A stretch of 64,000 nucleotides of DNA from Stropharia rugosoannulata (taxonomy: Eukaryota; Basidiomycota; Agaricomycetes; Agaricales; Strophariaceae): positions 3,782,001 through 3,846,000 of the forward strand of contig JANCIK010000002.1 of NCBI GenBank assembly GCA_028532985.1, given 5' to 3'. Positions 1-10,123 of the stretch are shown one piece after another. A program made the position numbers and the translations under genes. Positions within the stretch are counted from its first letter, which is position 1, and each line of letters begins with the position of its first letter. The notes under the pieces are model-generated. The model searched no databases, was not told the origin of the DNA, and saw only the letters and a list, made by a program, of their open reading frames with translations.

Positions 1-972
1 AGATCATGCTAATCCATCCTGTACTTGCCAAGTACCATCTTATAGGTGTCAAGTGCCCTTAGGACGCATTTTCCCTCATATATCTGTCAATACCCGGCCA
101 GACAGTATGATTTCTGCATTTCCTGGTTCGTCTCATTAATACCTATCCAACAGTACCATTCATTGCATGATTTGACAAGCTTGAGGGCGATCTCAATCTT
201 TGTGTCCTCCTTCCCCTGGATGGGACAATTTAATTCATAGGTGCGCTTCTGGATATCCTGAGTGTCTCAAACTTTGGGAAAACTTACTCAACTACATAAG
301 GTACCTGCTCCTGCGCCGGCTTAATTTTTGGGGCAACCAAGCGTCCTTCATCTCAAGTTGCTAGTCAACTTCGGAGTGTTGAGGTATTTCTATGATTCTG
401 ACATAGGTTCGTCTCCAATCTCCTTAATTCTTTCTATGATGAACTCACCTTGATTGTGGCTTTCTAACAAGCCCTCAAACGCTATATATCGTCCCTTGGA
501 ATCCAAAAATCCGCCATGTGCTCCTCCTCCTCCTCCCTCCTCCAGGTAAAGTACTTCATATCTTGGGTTCCTGTTTGTATTTTTGGCTAATTCTTTTTGG
601 AGTCTTTTACTATAGATATGTATCGACTAATCGACCAGTTTATGGCCTCCGATATGCCCTCAATATCTGATGTCCCTATTGACCATATGACTACTATTGC
701 AGAGTTGAATATCATCTCCCTCCTTCAATTTTCAACAAAGGCTTTCGCAACTAGGCATGTTTATTCACCATTTATGTGGGGTTTGAACGCGTTCCTTACA
801 CAAATTTTGAGACTCCTGGATGCCTGTGAGTAGCCATGTCCTCCTCCATCTCCCTGTCTTGGACTAATTTTGCTCTAAGTTGGGAACTACTTCTTCAATT
901 GCGTCGCGGTTTTTTGGAGCTTCTTCGCGTTAATTCAGGCTTTCTAACGAGCCCCTGAACGCGTTATTCCGA
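1..972. other. No recognisable gene; AT-rich flank
   Basis: No coding region with recognisable protein content is visible in either strand. There is a short CTC/CTCC microsatellite near 519-545. A phrase resembling CTTTCTAACRAGCCC occurs twice (about 461 and 941), and the second copy leads directly into the inverted repeat that starts at 973. The region may be the inner part of the reversed repeat copy, or the interrupted start of the element A LTR. I cannot decide which. Confidence 0.5.
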
Positions 973-1342
973 GCAGAATTACCATCTTCATAAGCGCCCT
1001 ATCACTGTGTTGTATTATATGTATCCACATGAATACTGTATTATCTAGTGTAGTTAGAGTCAATATATAACTTGTTTTTTATAAGAAGTTTGAATAGTAC
1101 TTGTTAAATGGCATTATATATAAACATCTTTGAATGATACAAGGTACATCTGGTGGATCCTAGGATGCCTTGAGCTGCCCTGGATTGCCTTGGGAAAGTT
1201 GTACCTGGTAGTTTGCAGAGGGACCTTGCCCTGAGTGCACCTAAGGGCCCTGGCTGCTTTGCATGCCCTGGCTGCCTTAGGATCTCTAAGGCAGTGCCAG
1301 GGAGATACAAAGCCCCTGGGGACAAAAGTCATTTTCCTGATG
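973..1342 (-). repeat. 370-bp inverted repeat, left arm
   Basis: This is the reverse complement of 3411-3780, equal in length and nearly identical by eye. The two arms flank the leader and first part of element A gag. The inner end is the TIR (CATCAGGAAAATGACTTTTG read on the minus strand) of the 954-bp element at 3411-4364. This arm therefore looks like the end of a second, oppositely oriented family member. Beyond 973 the two copies diverge quickly, although short matches (TTTCTAACG, GCGGTTTTTTGG) continue to about 908. Confidence 0.85.
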
Positions 1343-1612
1343 TTGCCCAGACATTAATCTGAGACTTCTAGAATTAAACCCCTCCTTAAAACGAACTTGC
1401 AGGCACTGTACAGCGGACTTCGGGACTGAACTCACGAGACTCTTAAAACATCACAGTCCGCTCAGCGGAGAGGACCAGGAGAAGCGTAGACATCTATAAT
1501 CCGCTTAGCTGAAGAGCGTCGCTCGATCTAAGGGATAGGATCTCGCTCCGCTGGGGTTGTGTGTGTTGTGTTTCTTGTGATTCGAGTCTAGCCCCGCGGC
1601 AGACCTCTCATC

Positions 1613-1630
1613 TGGAGCCCACCGCGAGGG
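1613..1630 (+). other. Primer-binding site candidate of element A
   Basis: TGGAGCCCACCGCGAGGG begins with TGG, lies two bases after an LTR-like CTCTCA end at 1610, and recurs exactly beside the 5' LTR of element B (minus strand, 32030-32048). Its complement would be a tRNA 3' end ending in CCA. I did not identify the tRNA. Confidence 0.65.
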
Positions 1631-1795
1631 GTAGGTTCAGAAATCTCATATAGTGTTTCGGGGACCACGGCTTAGCGCCTATTACAAAACATTTCAAAAA
1701 TTTCAAATACAACGGGGACGAGTAACAAGCGAGGCAAATTTCCTGCACCGTCGTCGCTAGCAGAACCAGCGGAGGCTAGACCATCATTTGGTATA

Positions 1796-3410
1796 TTGCC
1801 TCCAAGCGGGCGATCAACTAGGAGCAAGAAAGACGCTGAGCTTGTGGAACCATTGGTGATTACACCTACTCGAGATAGAAAAGCGAAGAGGAAAGCAAGG
1901 GAAGAGGCGTGGCTACAAATAGAAACGCAGGATCTTGCTCAGCGCGTACCAGGAGCGCTTACAGAGAGTGACTCAGAGCGGGAGGACGGGCCCAGCGGAT
2001 TCTGGGGACCGCCTTCTGGAATTGAAACAGACGACCGCTCAGCGGACGGAGACATTACACTTGAAGTTGCACCATTTGGCTCATCAGATAGCCAAGCTAC
2101 TCAAGACACACCTCCTCCGTTTTCGGAAGTATTCGAGACTGCTAAGAGATCCGCTCAGCGGACGACAGATAATAGTGAGAGTGAGGCCGAGCGCGTGGCC
2201 AGAGATATATTTGAAGGAGAATTGTCAGACCTTTCCACAAGTGAACACGAACCGCCCCCTGAAATTATCACCATGCCTAAGGAAACGTCTATGCCTGTGC
2301 GCGGAGCGTGCGGTGCACCAAGCTTCGACCCCTCCGCTGAGCGTGATGAACTCCCACGCTACTTCGAGGACTTAGAGGACTGGTTCAAGCGCGCTGAGGT
2401 GACGGAGGATGATGAGAGGAGAGGCTATGTAATAAAATATGTACCCATGCAGACAGCGGAGGAGTGGAAGAATTTACCAGGCTATGACACCAAGAGTTAC
2501 GCTGAGCTGAAGAAGATGATCCTCAATGAATATCCTGAGGTGATCAGTATTCAGACGGGGTCCATCGCGCGCCTAAAGAAGCTATGCAAGGAGAACCAGC
2601 GCATCTCGGAGGAAGACCTCCAGGTGCTGTTGGACTTCAAGCGGGCATTCTTAGCGGAGGCAGCGAAGTTGACCAAGGTGCCTACCTTGCTGGCTAATCA
2701 TACGCTGGTGACCTACTTCACCAACAGTCTCACAGCGGGGTTCAGGGAGAGGTTGTTTAACAAGCTGGATATCGACTACACTACGAGAACGTCGTTTGAC
2801 AAGTACCTAAAGGAACGCAATATACCCTTTACGGCGCCAGCGGGGATTCAGGTGGAAGCGCGGACTGAGGACATGTATCCGCTGAAGCAGGTGGCGGAAA
2901 TGGCAGAGCAGATGGCGCGCACCAAGAATCCTAGCACTTCGCTCAGCTTGACTCGAGACTCAGCGGACGGGCTCATGCCTGTGCCTGCCATCAAGACCGA
3001 GTCAGCGGAGGTGCATACGCTGCGCGGGGAGATTGAGGACTTGAAGGGTTTTGTAGCGTCGTTTAAAGATACGTTGTCGCTGGTAGAAAAGACGGTGGCA
3101 AAGTCAAAGGAGACCAATAAGAAGGAGTTGGAAGATATTCTGCGCAATGTAATGTCATCGCGGGCGGCGCCTGTCGCTGCGCCAGTCCAGCCAGCGGTAC
3201 CTATGATGCCAATGGGAGGACCAGGTTTCAGCGGAGCGCTGCCGCGTCCGTTTCAATACCAACAGCGACCTGAACCGAGGTGCTTCTATTGTAAACAGAT
3301 GGGACACATCGTAGCGGAGTGTATTGTGAGACAACAGGATCTGTCCGCTGGGAAGATAATCATCACGGAAGCTGGAAGGCTCCAACTCCCAGATGGATCG
3401 TCATTACCTT
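1796..3410 (+). CDS. Element A Gag, N-terminal part (interrupted)
   Basis: This encodes the structural Gag of element A, which forms the cytoplasmic particle. About 170 low-complexity acidic residues come first. A capsid-like helical region follows (FEDLEDWFKR to about residue 350), then a zinc knuckle CFYCKQMGHIVAEC near residue 500. The frame is open upstream to about 1672 without an ATG; the first ATG in frame is at 2275, so the true start is uncertain. The reading frame is cut at 3410 by a 954-bp TIR element and resumes in the correct phase at 4367 once that element and a TT duplication are discounted. AGCGG or CCGCT occurs about 20 times in this 1.6 kb by my count, in all three codon phases. 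Confidence 0.85.
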
Positions 3411-4364
3411 CATCAGGAAAATGACTTTTGTCCCCAGGGGCTTTGTATCTCCCTGGCACTGCCTTAGAGATCCTAAGGCAGCCAGGGCATGCAAAGCAGC
3501 CAGGGCCCTTAGGTGCACTCAGGGCAAGGTCCCTCTGCAAACTATCAGGTACAACTTTCACAAGGCAATCCAGGGCAGCTCAAGGCATCCTAGGATCCAC
3601 CAGATGGGCCTTGTATCATTCAAAGATGTTTATATATAATGCCATTTAACAAGTACTATTCAAACTTCTTATAAAAAACAAGTTATATATTGACTCTAAC
3701 TACACTAGATAATACAGTATTCATGTAGATACATATAATACAACACAGTGATAGGGCGCTTATGAAGATGGTAATTCTGCCGTGTTCTTGGGTGCGTTAG
3801 AAACGTATAGACGAGCTAAAAACGTACCAAAAAACCGCTTTATAATGTGGTTCACTGTTCTGACGATATACAGCAATCTCTATTGGAACAGGCCTATTCC
3901 ATGATCCATCCTTGTCTGCCCTAAGCCCAGGTCAGGATCCAACAAGGTAGCAGCCATCAAAACTGCCTGAGTAGAGTGAAGCCCAAGCATACAAGTAAAG
4001 TTGGGTGAGGGGGGTGGGGAAGACAAGAGTGAAGTGCAAGTGAACTTAGAGGACTTAGTCGACTTAGTGCGATATTGGATAGGCTTACATAATCAAATTA
4101 TCGCACTATTTGAAGTACTTAAATGGGCATGTCACCCACATAATGTGTATAATTTTAATGTTTGAAAATCAACAATGAAGGTGGGAAAAGTCGTTCAAGC
4201 TGGCTTTATTTCCCCACGTTGCATGGAAATTCAAAGCATGCCAGGGCATGCCAGGACATGCCAAGGCATCTCATGACATCCTAAAGTAGTTAAAGGCCCC
4301 ATCAATTGATGATCTGATCGCACTTTCCTAAAGTGCCCTCCGATCAAAAGTCTTTTTCGTGATG
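3411..4364 (+). mobile_element. 954-bp non-autonomous TIR element inside gag
   Basis: It begins CATCAGGAAAATGACTTTTG and ends with the reverse complement of CATCACGAAAAAGACTTTTG, giving 20-bp TIRs with 18 matches. TT lies on both sides (3409-3410 and 4365-4366). Removing 956 bp restores the gag frame exactly. Subterminal CCAGGGCATG-like repeats occur at both ends (about 3480 and 4233-4270). There is no transposase ORF, so it is MITE-like. The first 370 bp form the right arm of the inverted repeat with 973-1342. The superfamily is not assigned. Confidence 0.75.
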
Positions 4365-4366
4365 TT

Positions 4367-4701
4367 GGGACCCTTCGCGCGCTATCAAAGAACGTGTAGA
4401 TGAGTGGCATAAGAAGAATGGGCCGCCAGCGCAGCAGACCTACATGGCGCCGGTACACCCAGCGTACATGGGGACTCCGCCGAGCATGGTGTACGCCCAG
4501 GTCTACCAACCAGCCAGCTCTCTCGATGAGACTTATGAAGAGCAAATTCGAACGCTGCAGCAGGAGCTGGACAGTCGGAAGGCGTTCTTAAAAGAGCGCT
4601 CAGCGGTCAAGACGCCAGAGGAGGTGATAGAGGAGCAGCGGCAGCTGATCGCGACTATGAAAGCGGAGCGGGATGCAGCGCTGAGCCAGGGTTTCGATTG
4701 A
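4367..4701 (+). CDS. Element A Gag, continuation after the TIR insertion
   Basis: The frame continues the Gag interrupted at 3410. It starts AIKERVDEW and aligns in position with the IKERIENIL segment that follows the zinc knuckle in the Gag of element B. It continues through a proline-rich stretch and a short coiled-coil-like segment (EEQIRTLQQELDSRK). The ORF ends at a TGA at 4699-4701 and the remaining linker is in the -1 frame from 4698, so a small indel or a frameshift separates them. This junction lies well before the protease, so decay is more likely than programmed shifting. Confidence 0.7.
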
Positions 4702-5219
4702 GTCTGATGAAGGGAAGCGCGGGCAGAGTTCAGCGTAGCGGCTCTGATAAACCCAAGAACCCGGAAGACGTAAATAAGAAGCTACCAGTAAGAGGTACAC
4801 CCAGGACAACTATCGAGGAGGTCGACAGCGGAGATGAGGAAGAGTTTATAGAGGAGATTAGTAGACAGGCGCCCAGCGGAGCGGAGAAAAAGAAAGTAAG
4901 CTTCGCAGCACCAGCGCAGAAAGTTGGAGAGAATAAAAAGCCAGCGCAGGTGCTGTATGTAATGGTTCCTCCGCTGCGCGTACCAGAAAAGAGTCGGCCG
5001 CCTGTAAGAGAGGCGCCGATGCCAGTGCTAGAGAAGAGGAAGCCAGCGTATAAGTTGCGCGCGGCCATTGAGGATGAGGCGCAAGCGGACGAAGTCCTTA
5101 AGTGTTTAGAGAGCCAGAAAATAGAGATCACTCAAGGGCAATTATTGGGGATCTCTACAGCGGGGTTTAGGAGGAAGTTTGTCGAGCGTATCATACCGCG
5201 CAAGGTTCCGCTGCATCAG
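4698..5219 (+). CDS. Element A Gag-protease linker (truncated by the giant insertion)
   Basis: A charged linker rich in Lys, Glu and Pro. It ends with EITQGQLLGISTAGFRRKF, which corresponds to the EITISQRELLAISGELRKYF segment before the protease of element B. The last codon is CAG at 5217-5219, followed by TAA. The downstream continuation LDYEAEEWEMDEA begins at 59757, preceded there by CAG in the same frame. AGCGG/CCGCT is dense here (about a dozen sites) and disappears beyond 5219. Confidence 0.75.
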
Positions 5220-6359
5220 TAAAAAGTGGGAAAGTTGATTTCGCATTTTAACTCCGATATCACGATGGTCATGTTTTTTCAGGTTGTATGCCTTTATGGG
5301 GCATTGTCCCGAGATATTCATGGCGCTCTTGGCATGACGAATATATACTATTGTTACACTAGACTATAAGTACATGTAATATGATACAATTATGTTTTTT
5401 ATAAGTCATGACCTGGTGTAAGACGACATACCACAGGTCATGATTTCAAGATTCTGAGAATGTCTGTAATATATTACTCACTAAGCTACTACATTAGAAT
5501 CATTAGGCTACAAGGTAACGTGTTTATCATGTAGTGTACTTATTCTATGAAAGGATAAGAACTGAAGCATGTGCTAAGGTAAAGCTAATAGCTGCTCAGT
5601 GTTTTAGTAAGTAAGTGGGCTAATGCAAACTCATAAAAGTATTTTCAAGTCTATCACAATTTCGGTAGAATACTGACTATAGTTATCTTATTTCAAGAGG
5701 CCTGAATACAAATTTTATATACAGGCATTCAAATATACGTTAAGGAAACTTGTGAGGCTGAAAGGACGTTAAACGCAATCAACGACCTGCGATAATTAAT
5801 TGGTACTATGATCGTTGAGGGTAGAAAATCCAAACTCACTAATTCTGCCTGCCTTCATACGCCGAGACTGCTTGACTGTCATTCTTGATGGGCTTGCTGA
5901 ACGGATTTTCACCAATGGTGCAGAATTTAATGGCTGAAAGGGTCCTATGAATGGCATAATAAGAAATATACTATAACAACCAGAACTTTATGTCCAGACT
6001 TACAAAAATAAGAGCACCTGTGATTGAATAAATGATTAATCTGAAAGGTATGGAATCCTTGAACATCTATTAACTTACAATAATACGACCAGCTGCCATG
6101 TTTTTGAGATGGGATTATATGAAGGCAGTTGAGGGTAGTGATGAGGTTGATTGAAGATCAAAAGGGTGCGTGAAAATATTGATATTGGTTGGATGAGTGA
6201 CTAAACAATCAAGTACATACCTGGGCTCAACGATACCAAACAGCAGAGAGCCAAGCAAGCTGATGCAGCGCCATGCAGCATCACTCATATACCTATATTT
6301 CCAGGAAGAAGAGCATGGGCAGGCCTTGTACTGCCAACCTAAGGAGCGCACAGCAGCGA
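5220..6359. other. AT-rich spacer at the left end of the 54.5-kb insertion
   Basis: No supported gene. The sequence is AT-rich and lacks the AGCGG motif that marks the retroelement on its left. If the 54.5-kb segment is a single mobile element, this is its left end, starting TAAAAAGTGGGAAAG. I found no convincing inverted repeat to the right end at 59753. Confidence 0.5.
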
Positions 6360-7362
6360 TCGAAGCCGCCGCAGGGTGCGGGGCAGAACCTCAATGCCCC
6401 GCCCTGTCCTGCTGCTGCGCAGATCGACCCCCGCCCAAAACAGAAGAAGATGCACCCCAGCACGTAGGTAGTGCGTGCTGGGGTGCTTGCGAGCGCCCTA
6501 CGGCCACCGAAACGGCCGCAGGGCACACGGGGCGTGCTGAACGCCCCGCCCTCTCCTCCCCCCCTGGGCTCCTGCGGCGCGTCGACGCCCGGCCGAAACG
6601 AAAGAAGACGCACCCCAGCACGAGGGCAATGCGTGCTGGGGTGATTGCGAGCGCCCTGCGGCCGTTTCAGTGGCCGCAGGGCGCGCGGGGCGTACTGAAC
6701 GCCCCGCCCTCTCCTCCCCCCCTGGGCTCCCGCGGCGCGTCGACCCCCGGCCGAAACGGAAGAAGACGCACCCCAGCACGCATGGCCTGCATGCTGGGGT
6801 GCCTGTGAATGACCTGCGGCCGTTTCGGTGGCCGCAGGGCACGCGGGGCATTGAGTACGCCCCGCCCTGTCCTCCTCCCCCCCTAGGCTCCCGCGGCGCG
6901 TCGACCCGCGGCCGAAACGGATGAAGACACACCCCAGCACGCAGGCAATGCGTACTGGGGTGCCTGTGAGTGCCCTGCGGCCGTTTCAGTGGCCGCAGGG
7001 CGCGCGGGGCGCACTCAACGCCCCGCCCTTTCCTCCTCCCCTGCCCGGGAGCCGGCCCGGCTGCCGCAGCGTGTCGACACCCCGCCAAAACGAGCGAGAA
7101 CGCGCCCCAGCACGCAAGTAGTGCGTGCTGGGGTGCATGCGACCGCCCTGCGGCCACCGAGACGGCCGCAGGGCGCGCGGGGCGTACTCAATGCCCCGCC
7201 CGGTCCTCCTCTCCCCGCCCTGGGCTCCTGCGGTGCGTCGACGCCCGGCCGAAACGGATGAAGACGCACCCCAGCACGCAGGTAATGCGTGCTGGGGTGC
7301 ATGCGAACGCCCTGCGGCCGTTTCAGTGGCCGCAGGGTGCGCGGGGCGTTGAGTACGCCCCG
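6360..7362. repeat. GC-rich hairpin satellite, left part (about 6 units of ~160 bp)
   Basis: Tandem units with successive starts near 6452, 6610, 6768, 6928, 7102 and 7266. Each unit holds three perfect or near-perfect hairpins: H1 (CACCCCAGCACG paired with CGTGCTGGGGTG), H2 (GCCCTGCGGCC paired with GGCCGCAGGGC) and H3 (GGGGCGT paired with ACGCCCC). A CT-rich tract and GTCGAC follow. The long open frames across this region in several frames are a by-product of the GC-rich repeat. Element C inserted into H3 of the last unit and displaced the rest of the array to 18897. Confidence 0.9.
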
Positions 7363-7546
7363 TGAAACGCTGGCGCGCTTCAGTGTAGTTTGCGTTCTTA
7401 AATCACACGATAGAACCAGTCAATATGTATATTGAGGTACTACGTGTAGGAAAAGAACTAAGGGGGAAAAGGCGCGTCTGGCGCCTTTTATATCGCATCA
7501 ATGCATCACGTGTATAGGCGGTGGGTATCCTCTACGCCCCGTTACA
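7363..7546 (-). repeat. Element C 3' LTR
   Basis: A 184-bp LTR that differs from 18713-18896 by one G/A and one G/C, seen by direct comparison. It ends TG...CA. Flanked on the left by CCCCG and on the right by the polypurine tract. Confidence 0.95.
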
Positions 7547-7558
7547 CACCCCCCCTTG
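7547..7558 (-). other. Element C polypurine tract
   Basis: On the minus strand TCAAGGGGGGGTG lies directly before the 3' LTR, the expected position of the plus-strand primer. A similar run (AAAGGGGGGGGACC on the minus strand) occurs at about 9823-9837, just upstream of the extra ORF, and could be a second internal tract. Confidence 0.8.
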
Positions 7559-7758
7559 AGATCGTGTACGATCTACATCATATACAATAGTGTCAGCTCT
7601 AATTTATTTATTTTTTGTTTTACTTTTGTGGTGTCGAGTTCGGGTTTTCTGATCTTGAAGTCTTGCGGGACAATTTCGGAGCGCGTAGGCCGGCGGCGGC
7701 TTCCCAAGGGATCCCGGTAGGGTATCTCCTTGGTAGCTGCCTGTGCGCCGGGCGGCTC

Positions 7759-9786
7759 CTAAGCTGTGGTGGTCGTTGAGCCCTCGGTCAGTTCTACAGC
7801 GGGGTCTACCTCCATGCTATTGCCATCTTCTTGGTCCGTTGGCTTAGGCTCGGCCTGTTCGATTGGGTCAATTGACGGATGCGGCATGCCCCATGTCCAC
7901 GGCTCGAAGTCCGGGACATTGCGACAGAGGAGCACTGAGGGCGCGTGGTCGGCACCGTATGCCAGCCAATGGGGGTCGCGAAGGTCGAGGCGTCCGGGGT
8001 CGCAGCTCACGAAATACTTGAGACGGTGTACGTCATCCGTGGATGGTGTCCACCACCCGGATATGCCTTTGTACGTGGGCGGTATCCCATATTTGCGCAG
8101 TCGCTCCATGCGATCGTCGTCGACTGCGAGTACATCGTCCATGCGTCCTTCATTTATAGCCACATGTTCAAGGTACTTCCGTCCATATGCGTAGCTATTG
8201 TCGATGAACATTACCGGCATCCCAATGCTAATCAAATAATTGCATAGGTCATCTGTTGTCAGATTACGGGATGCCGACGCGCTGAGTACAAACGACGGGA
8301 ATGTGAATGGCGGTCCCTTAGCTGGGCGGTATGGCTCGTCCGGGTATAGGACGTCATGTTGGTCGATGTGTTCCTGGTACAAGTGTGGCCTGGCTGCTAG
8401 GTATGCGAAGTGCAAGAGGACTTCTCGTCTTGTGGTGGAGTCGATTGGGGCTAGGGCACAAATTAACCTGTACGCCACTACTGTCTCTACGCGTATGCGG
8501 CCCCCATAGTCCCCGATGATCCCGTTGATCGCGTTCGGCCCCCCTATCGTGTGGTGCAGTGCTATGTACCTGCAGGAGGCATCCACATGGTACCGATTGT
8601 CTGGGGCTTCAATGGCAAACCCGTCGTACAGCTCACGATTGCGTGGTCTCAGGTTCTCGCGAATCGGCCGAATGGGCGAGAAGGGCAAGATCTCATTGAC
8701 CCCGCTCATACTCTTCGGGTAGTACTTCGGGTTGTACCTGCCTCGGTCCAGTATCGCGCGCATTGTATCATCGTGCAGCGATGGGTCGATGCGTTGGACT
8801 GCAACATAGAATGCCCGTAAGAGTACGTGCGCCCGCTTCTGGTCAAGTTCGTTTGCCTTTTTGTCTCCTGCAACTCCAGCCAGTCTGTCCAGCTCCTCCT
8901 CGTTCATAGGGAAGCCGAATGGAGCCACAGAGTACGTTACTCCCAAGGCTGGTTCCGGTGGTTCGTGAGGGTTGCCAGATTCCAAGTGGTCAACGACTTT
9001 TATCGCGTCCGCTCCTACGTATACCACATTGGTCGCAGGGTGTACGAATATGGGGCCCCATAACGAGGCCACGTTATACAGGTGGTTCGGTCTTACGGCC
9101 GTTTTGCCGTGTAGGATCCATCCTTTAGCTAATGCGAGCTCCCTGAAGGCGGCGTCGAGGCTGTCGCTACACTCCAATGCTCGCTTCCGTAGGAGGTACG
9201 CAATGAGTCCCATTCGCTGTTTCTTCTGATCGGGGGTTTCCCCTTCCGGGGGCGCGGCGATGGTCACTGTGGATAGGTCAAGGCGCTTTTTGAGGTCGCC
9301 ATCCTTTATCTGAGGCCATAGAGCCGCATACTGGTTGGAGTTGTGCTTCATGCTCTTCCCTTCCGCTCTGCGGGACGCTTCCTTGCGCGTAGCGTCCAGT
9401 ACTTGCACTAGCTCGTGTGCTTTCCTCGCTCGTTCTGCCAATTCGCTGTCGTCTTTGGCGCGCGAAGCACTGAAGTCGATTACTGTGGTGCGTATTGGCT
9501 CCTTATTCTCCGCTTTTTCGCTGCGTCTACACTTCTTGGATGGGCGATTCCGTTCGTCGGCCACTTTGGTAGCCTTCGTGTCGGGATCGTCTGGTGCATT
9601 GCCGTACAGTTTCGCAGTGATGGCTGCGTAATCCGTATATGGTCGAGCAGCGGCAGCCATCCGTTCTGGTGGTATCGGCGATATGTTTGTGCTGCTGATC
9701 ACTGCCGCGGAAGACCAGGGTGTCATGACACTTGCTTCGTTGAGGCTATTCACTACGCGGGTGAAGCTCGGCCTCGGGCCTGTCAT
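7759..9786 (-). CDS. Extra 675-codon ORF downstream of pol in element C; function unknown
   Basis: I do not recognise this protein. It is intact, begins with ATG at 9786, lies in the same orientation as gag-pol and sits between the integrase-chromodomain ORF (ends 10124) and the 3' LTR. The N-terminal 100 residues are low-complexity and basic (RPSKKCRRSEK). A charged helical stretch follows, then a mixed globular region from about residue 190 to 640 with many aromatic residues (RYHVDASCRYIALHHT, YLISIGMPVMFIDNSYAYGRKYLEH). The C-terminus is acidic. No signal peptide or membrane segment is seen, so it is not Env-like despite the env position. No zinc knuckle, protease or polymerase motif is present. 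Translation probably needs a spliced or separate mRNA, because 340 nt separate it from pol. Confidence 0.8.
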   Translation of the reverse strand: MTGPRPSFTRVVNSLNEASVMTPWSSAAVISSTNISPIPPERMAAAARPYTDYAAITAKLYGNAPDDPDTKATKVADERNRPSKKCRRSEKAENKEPIRTTVIDFSASRAKDDSELAERARKAHELVQVLDATRKEASRRAEGKSMKHNSNQYAALWPQIKDGDLKKRLDLSTVTIAAPPEGETPDQKKQRMGLIAYLLRKRALECSDSLDAAFRELALAKGWILHGKTAVRPNHLYNVASLWGPIFVHPATNVVYVGADAIKVVDHLESGNPHEPPEPALGVTYSVAPFGFPMNEEELDRLAGVAGDKKANELDQKRAHVLLRAFYVAVQRIDPSLHDDTMRAILDRGRYNPKYYPKSMSGVNEILPFSPIRPIRENLRPRNRELYDGFAIEAPDNRYHVDASCRYIALHHTIGGPNAINGIIGDYGGRIRVETVVAYRLICALAPIDSTTRREVLLHFAYLAARPHLYQEHIDQHDVLYPDEPYRPAKGPPFTFPSFVLSASASRNLTTDDLCNYLISIGMPVMFIDNSYAYGRKYLEHVAINEGRMDDVLAVDDDRMERLRKYGIPPTYKGISGWWTPSTDDVHRLKYFVSCDPGRLDLRDPHWLAYGADHAPSVLLCRNVPDFEPWTWGMPHPSIDPIEQAEPKPTDQEDGNSMEVDPAVELTEGSTTTTA

Positions 9787-10123
9787 CGCGTGTTAGTCCA
9801 ACGTTCTGGGTATCTCGTTCTGGGTCCCCCCCCTTTATGGAAGGTGAAAGACTTCCAGACGAAGTGTATGGGTAGCGTACCTTGGCCAGGCGCGCCACCG
9901 TGTCCGCGACCTCTGCCACGCATGAAGCCCCCGCGGGGCGGCGGAGAATACCAGTGGGATTGCATGAAAAGGCCGTATAGTACGCTGTGATGAGGGGGGG
10001 AAGCAAGAGGCTCTCGAAAACTTCACCCCCGTTCCCCAGGAACCCCCTTCGGGCGGCCTGTACTATTAACCCGTCGCATGGGCGTCGGTGTGTCCCGCCA
10101 AGTCCGCCAAGGTGGACTGTCTA
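9787..10123 (-). other. Spacer between pol and the extra ORF of element C
   Basis: Non-coding, GC-rich. It contains a polypurine-like tract on the element's sense strand at about 9823-9837. No promoter or splice site can be assigned with confidence. Confidence 0.5.

Larger units (their letters stand above)
1343..5219 (+). mobile_element. Element A, 5' half: Ty3/Gypsy retrotransposon (LTR end, leader, gag)
   Basis: The 5' portion of a Ty3/Gypsy element on the plus strand. It consists of the end of the LTR (to about 1610), a primer-binding-site candidate at 1613-1630, a leader, and Gag (1796-3410 and 4367-4701, interrupted by a 954-bp TIR element), followed by the Gag-protease linker (4698-5219). 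Coding stops abruptly at 5219, just before where the protease should begin. The matching protease-RT-RNase H-integrase half starts at 59754. Both halves share a dense AGCGG/CCGCT motif that is rare between them. The 5' LTR start is hidden by the inverted repeat at 973-1342. Confidence 0.85.

Noticed and set aside
6197..7365. Several long overlapping open frames (up to 219 codons) on both strands
   Set aside because: They are Arg/Pro/Gly-rich readings of the GC-rich hairpin satellite in every frame, change frame between repeat units and have no domain content.
7759..9786. Env protein in element C
   Set aside because: The position fits, but no signal peptide, fusion peptide, furin-like site or membrane anchor is present in the 675 residues.
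7766..9990. Open frames on the plus strand opposite the extra ORF of element C
   Set aside because: They are fragmentary shadows of the intact minus-strand ORF, with no start context or introns.
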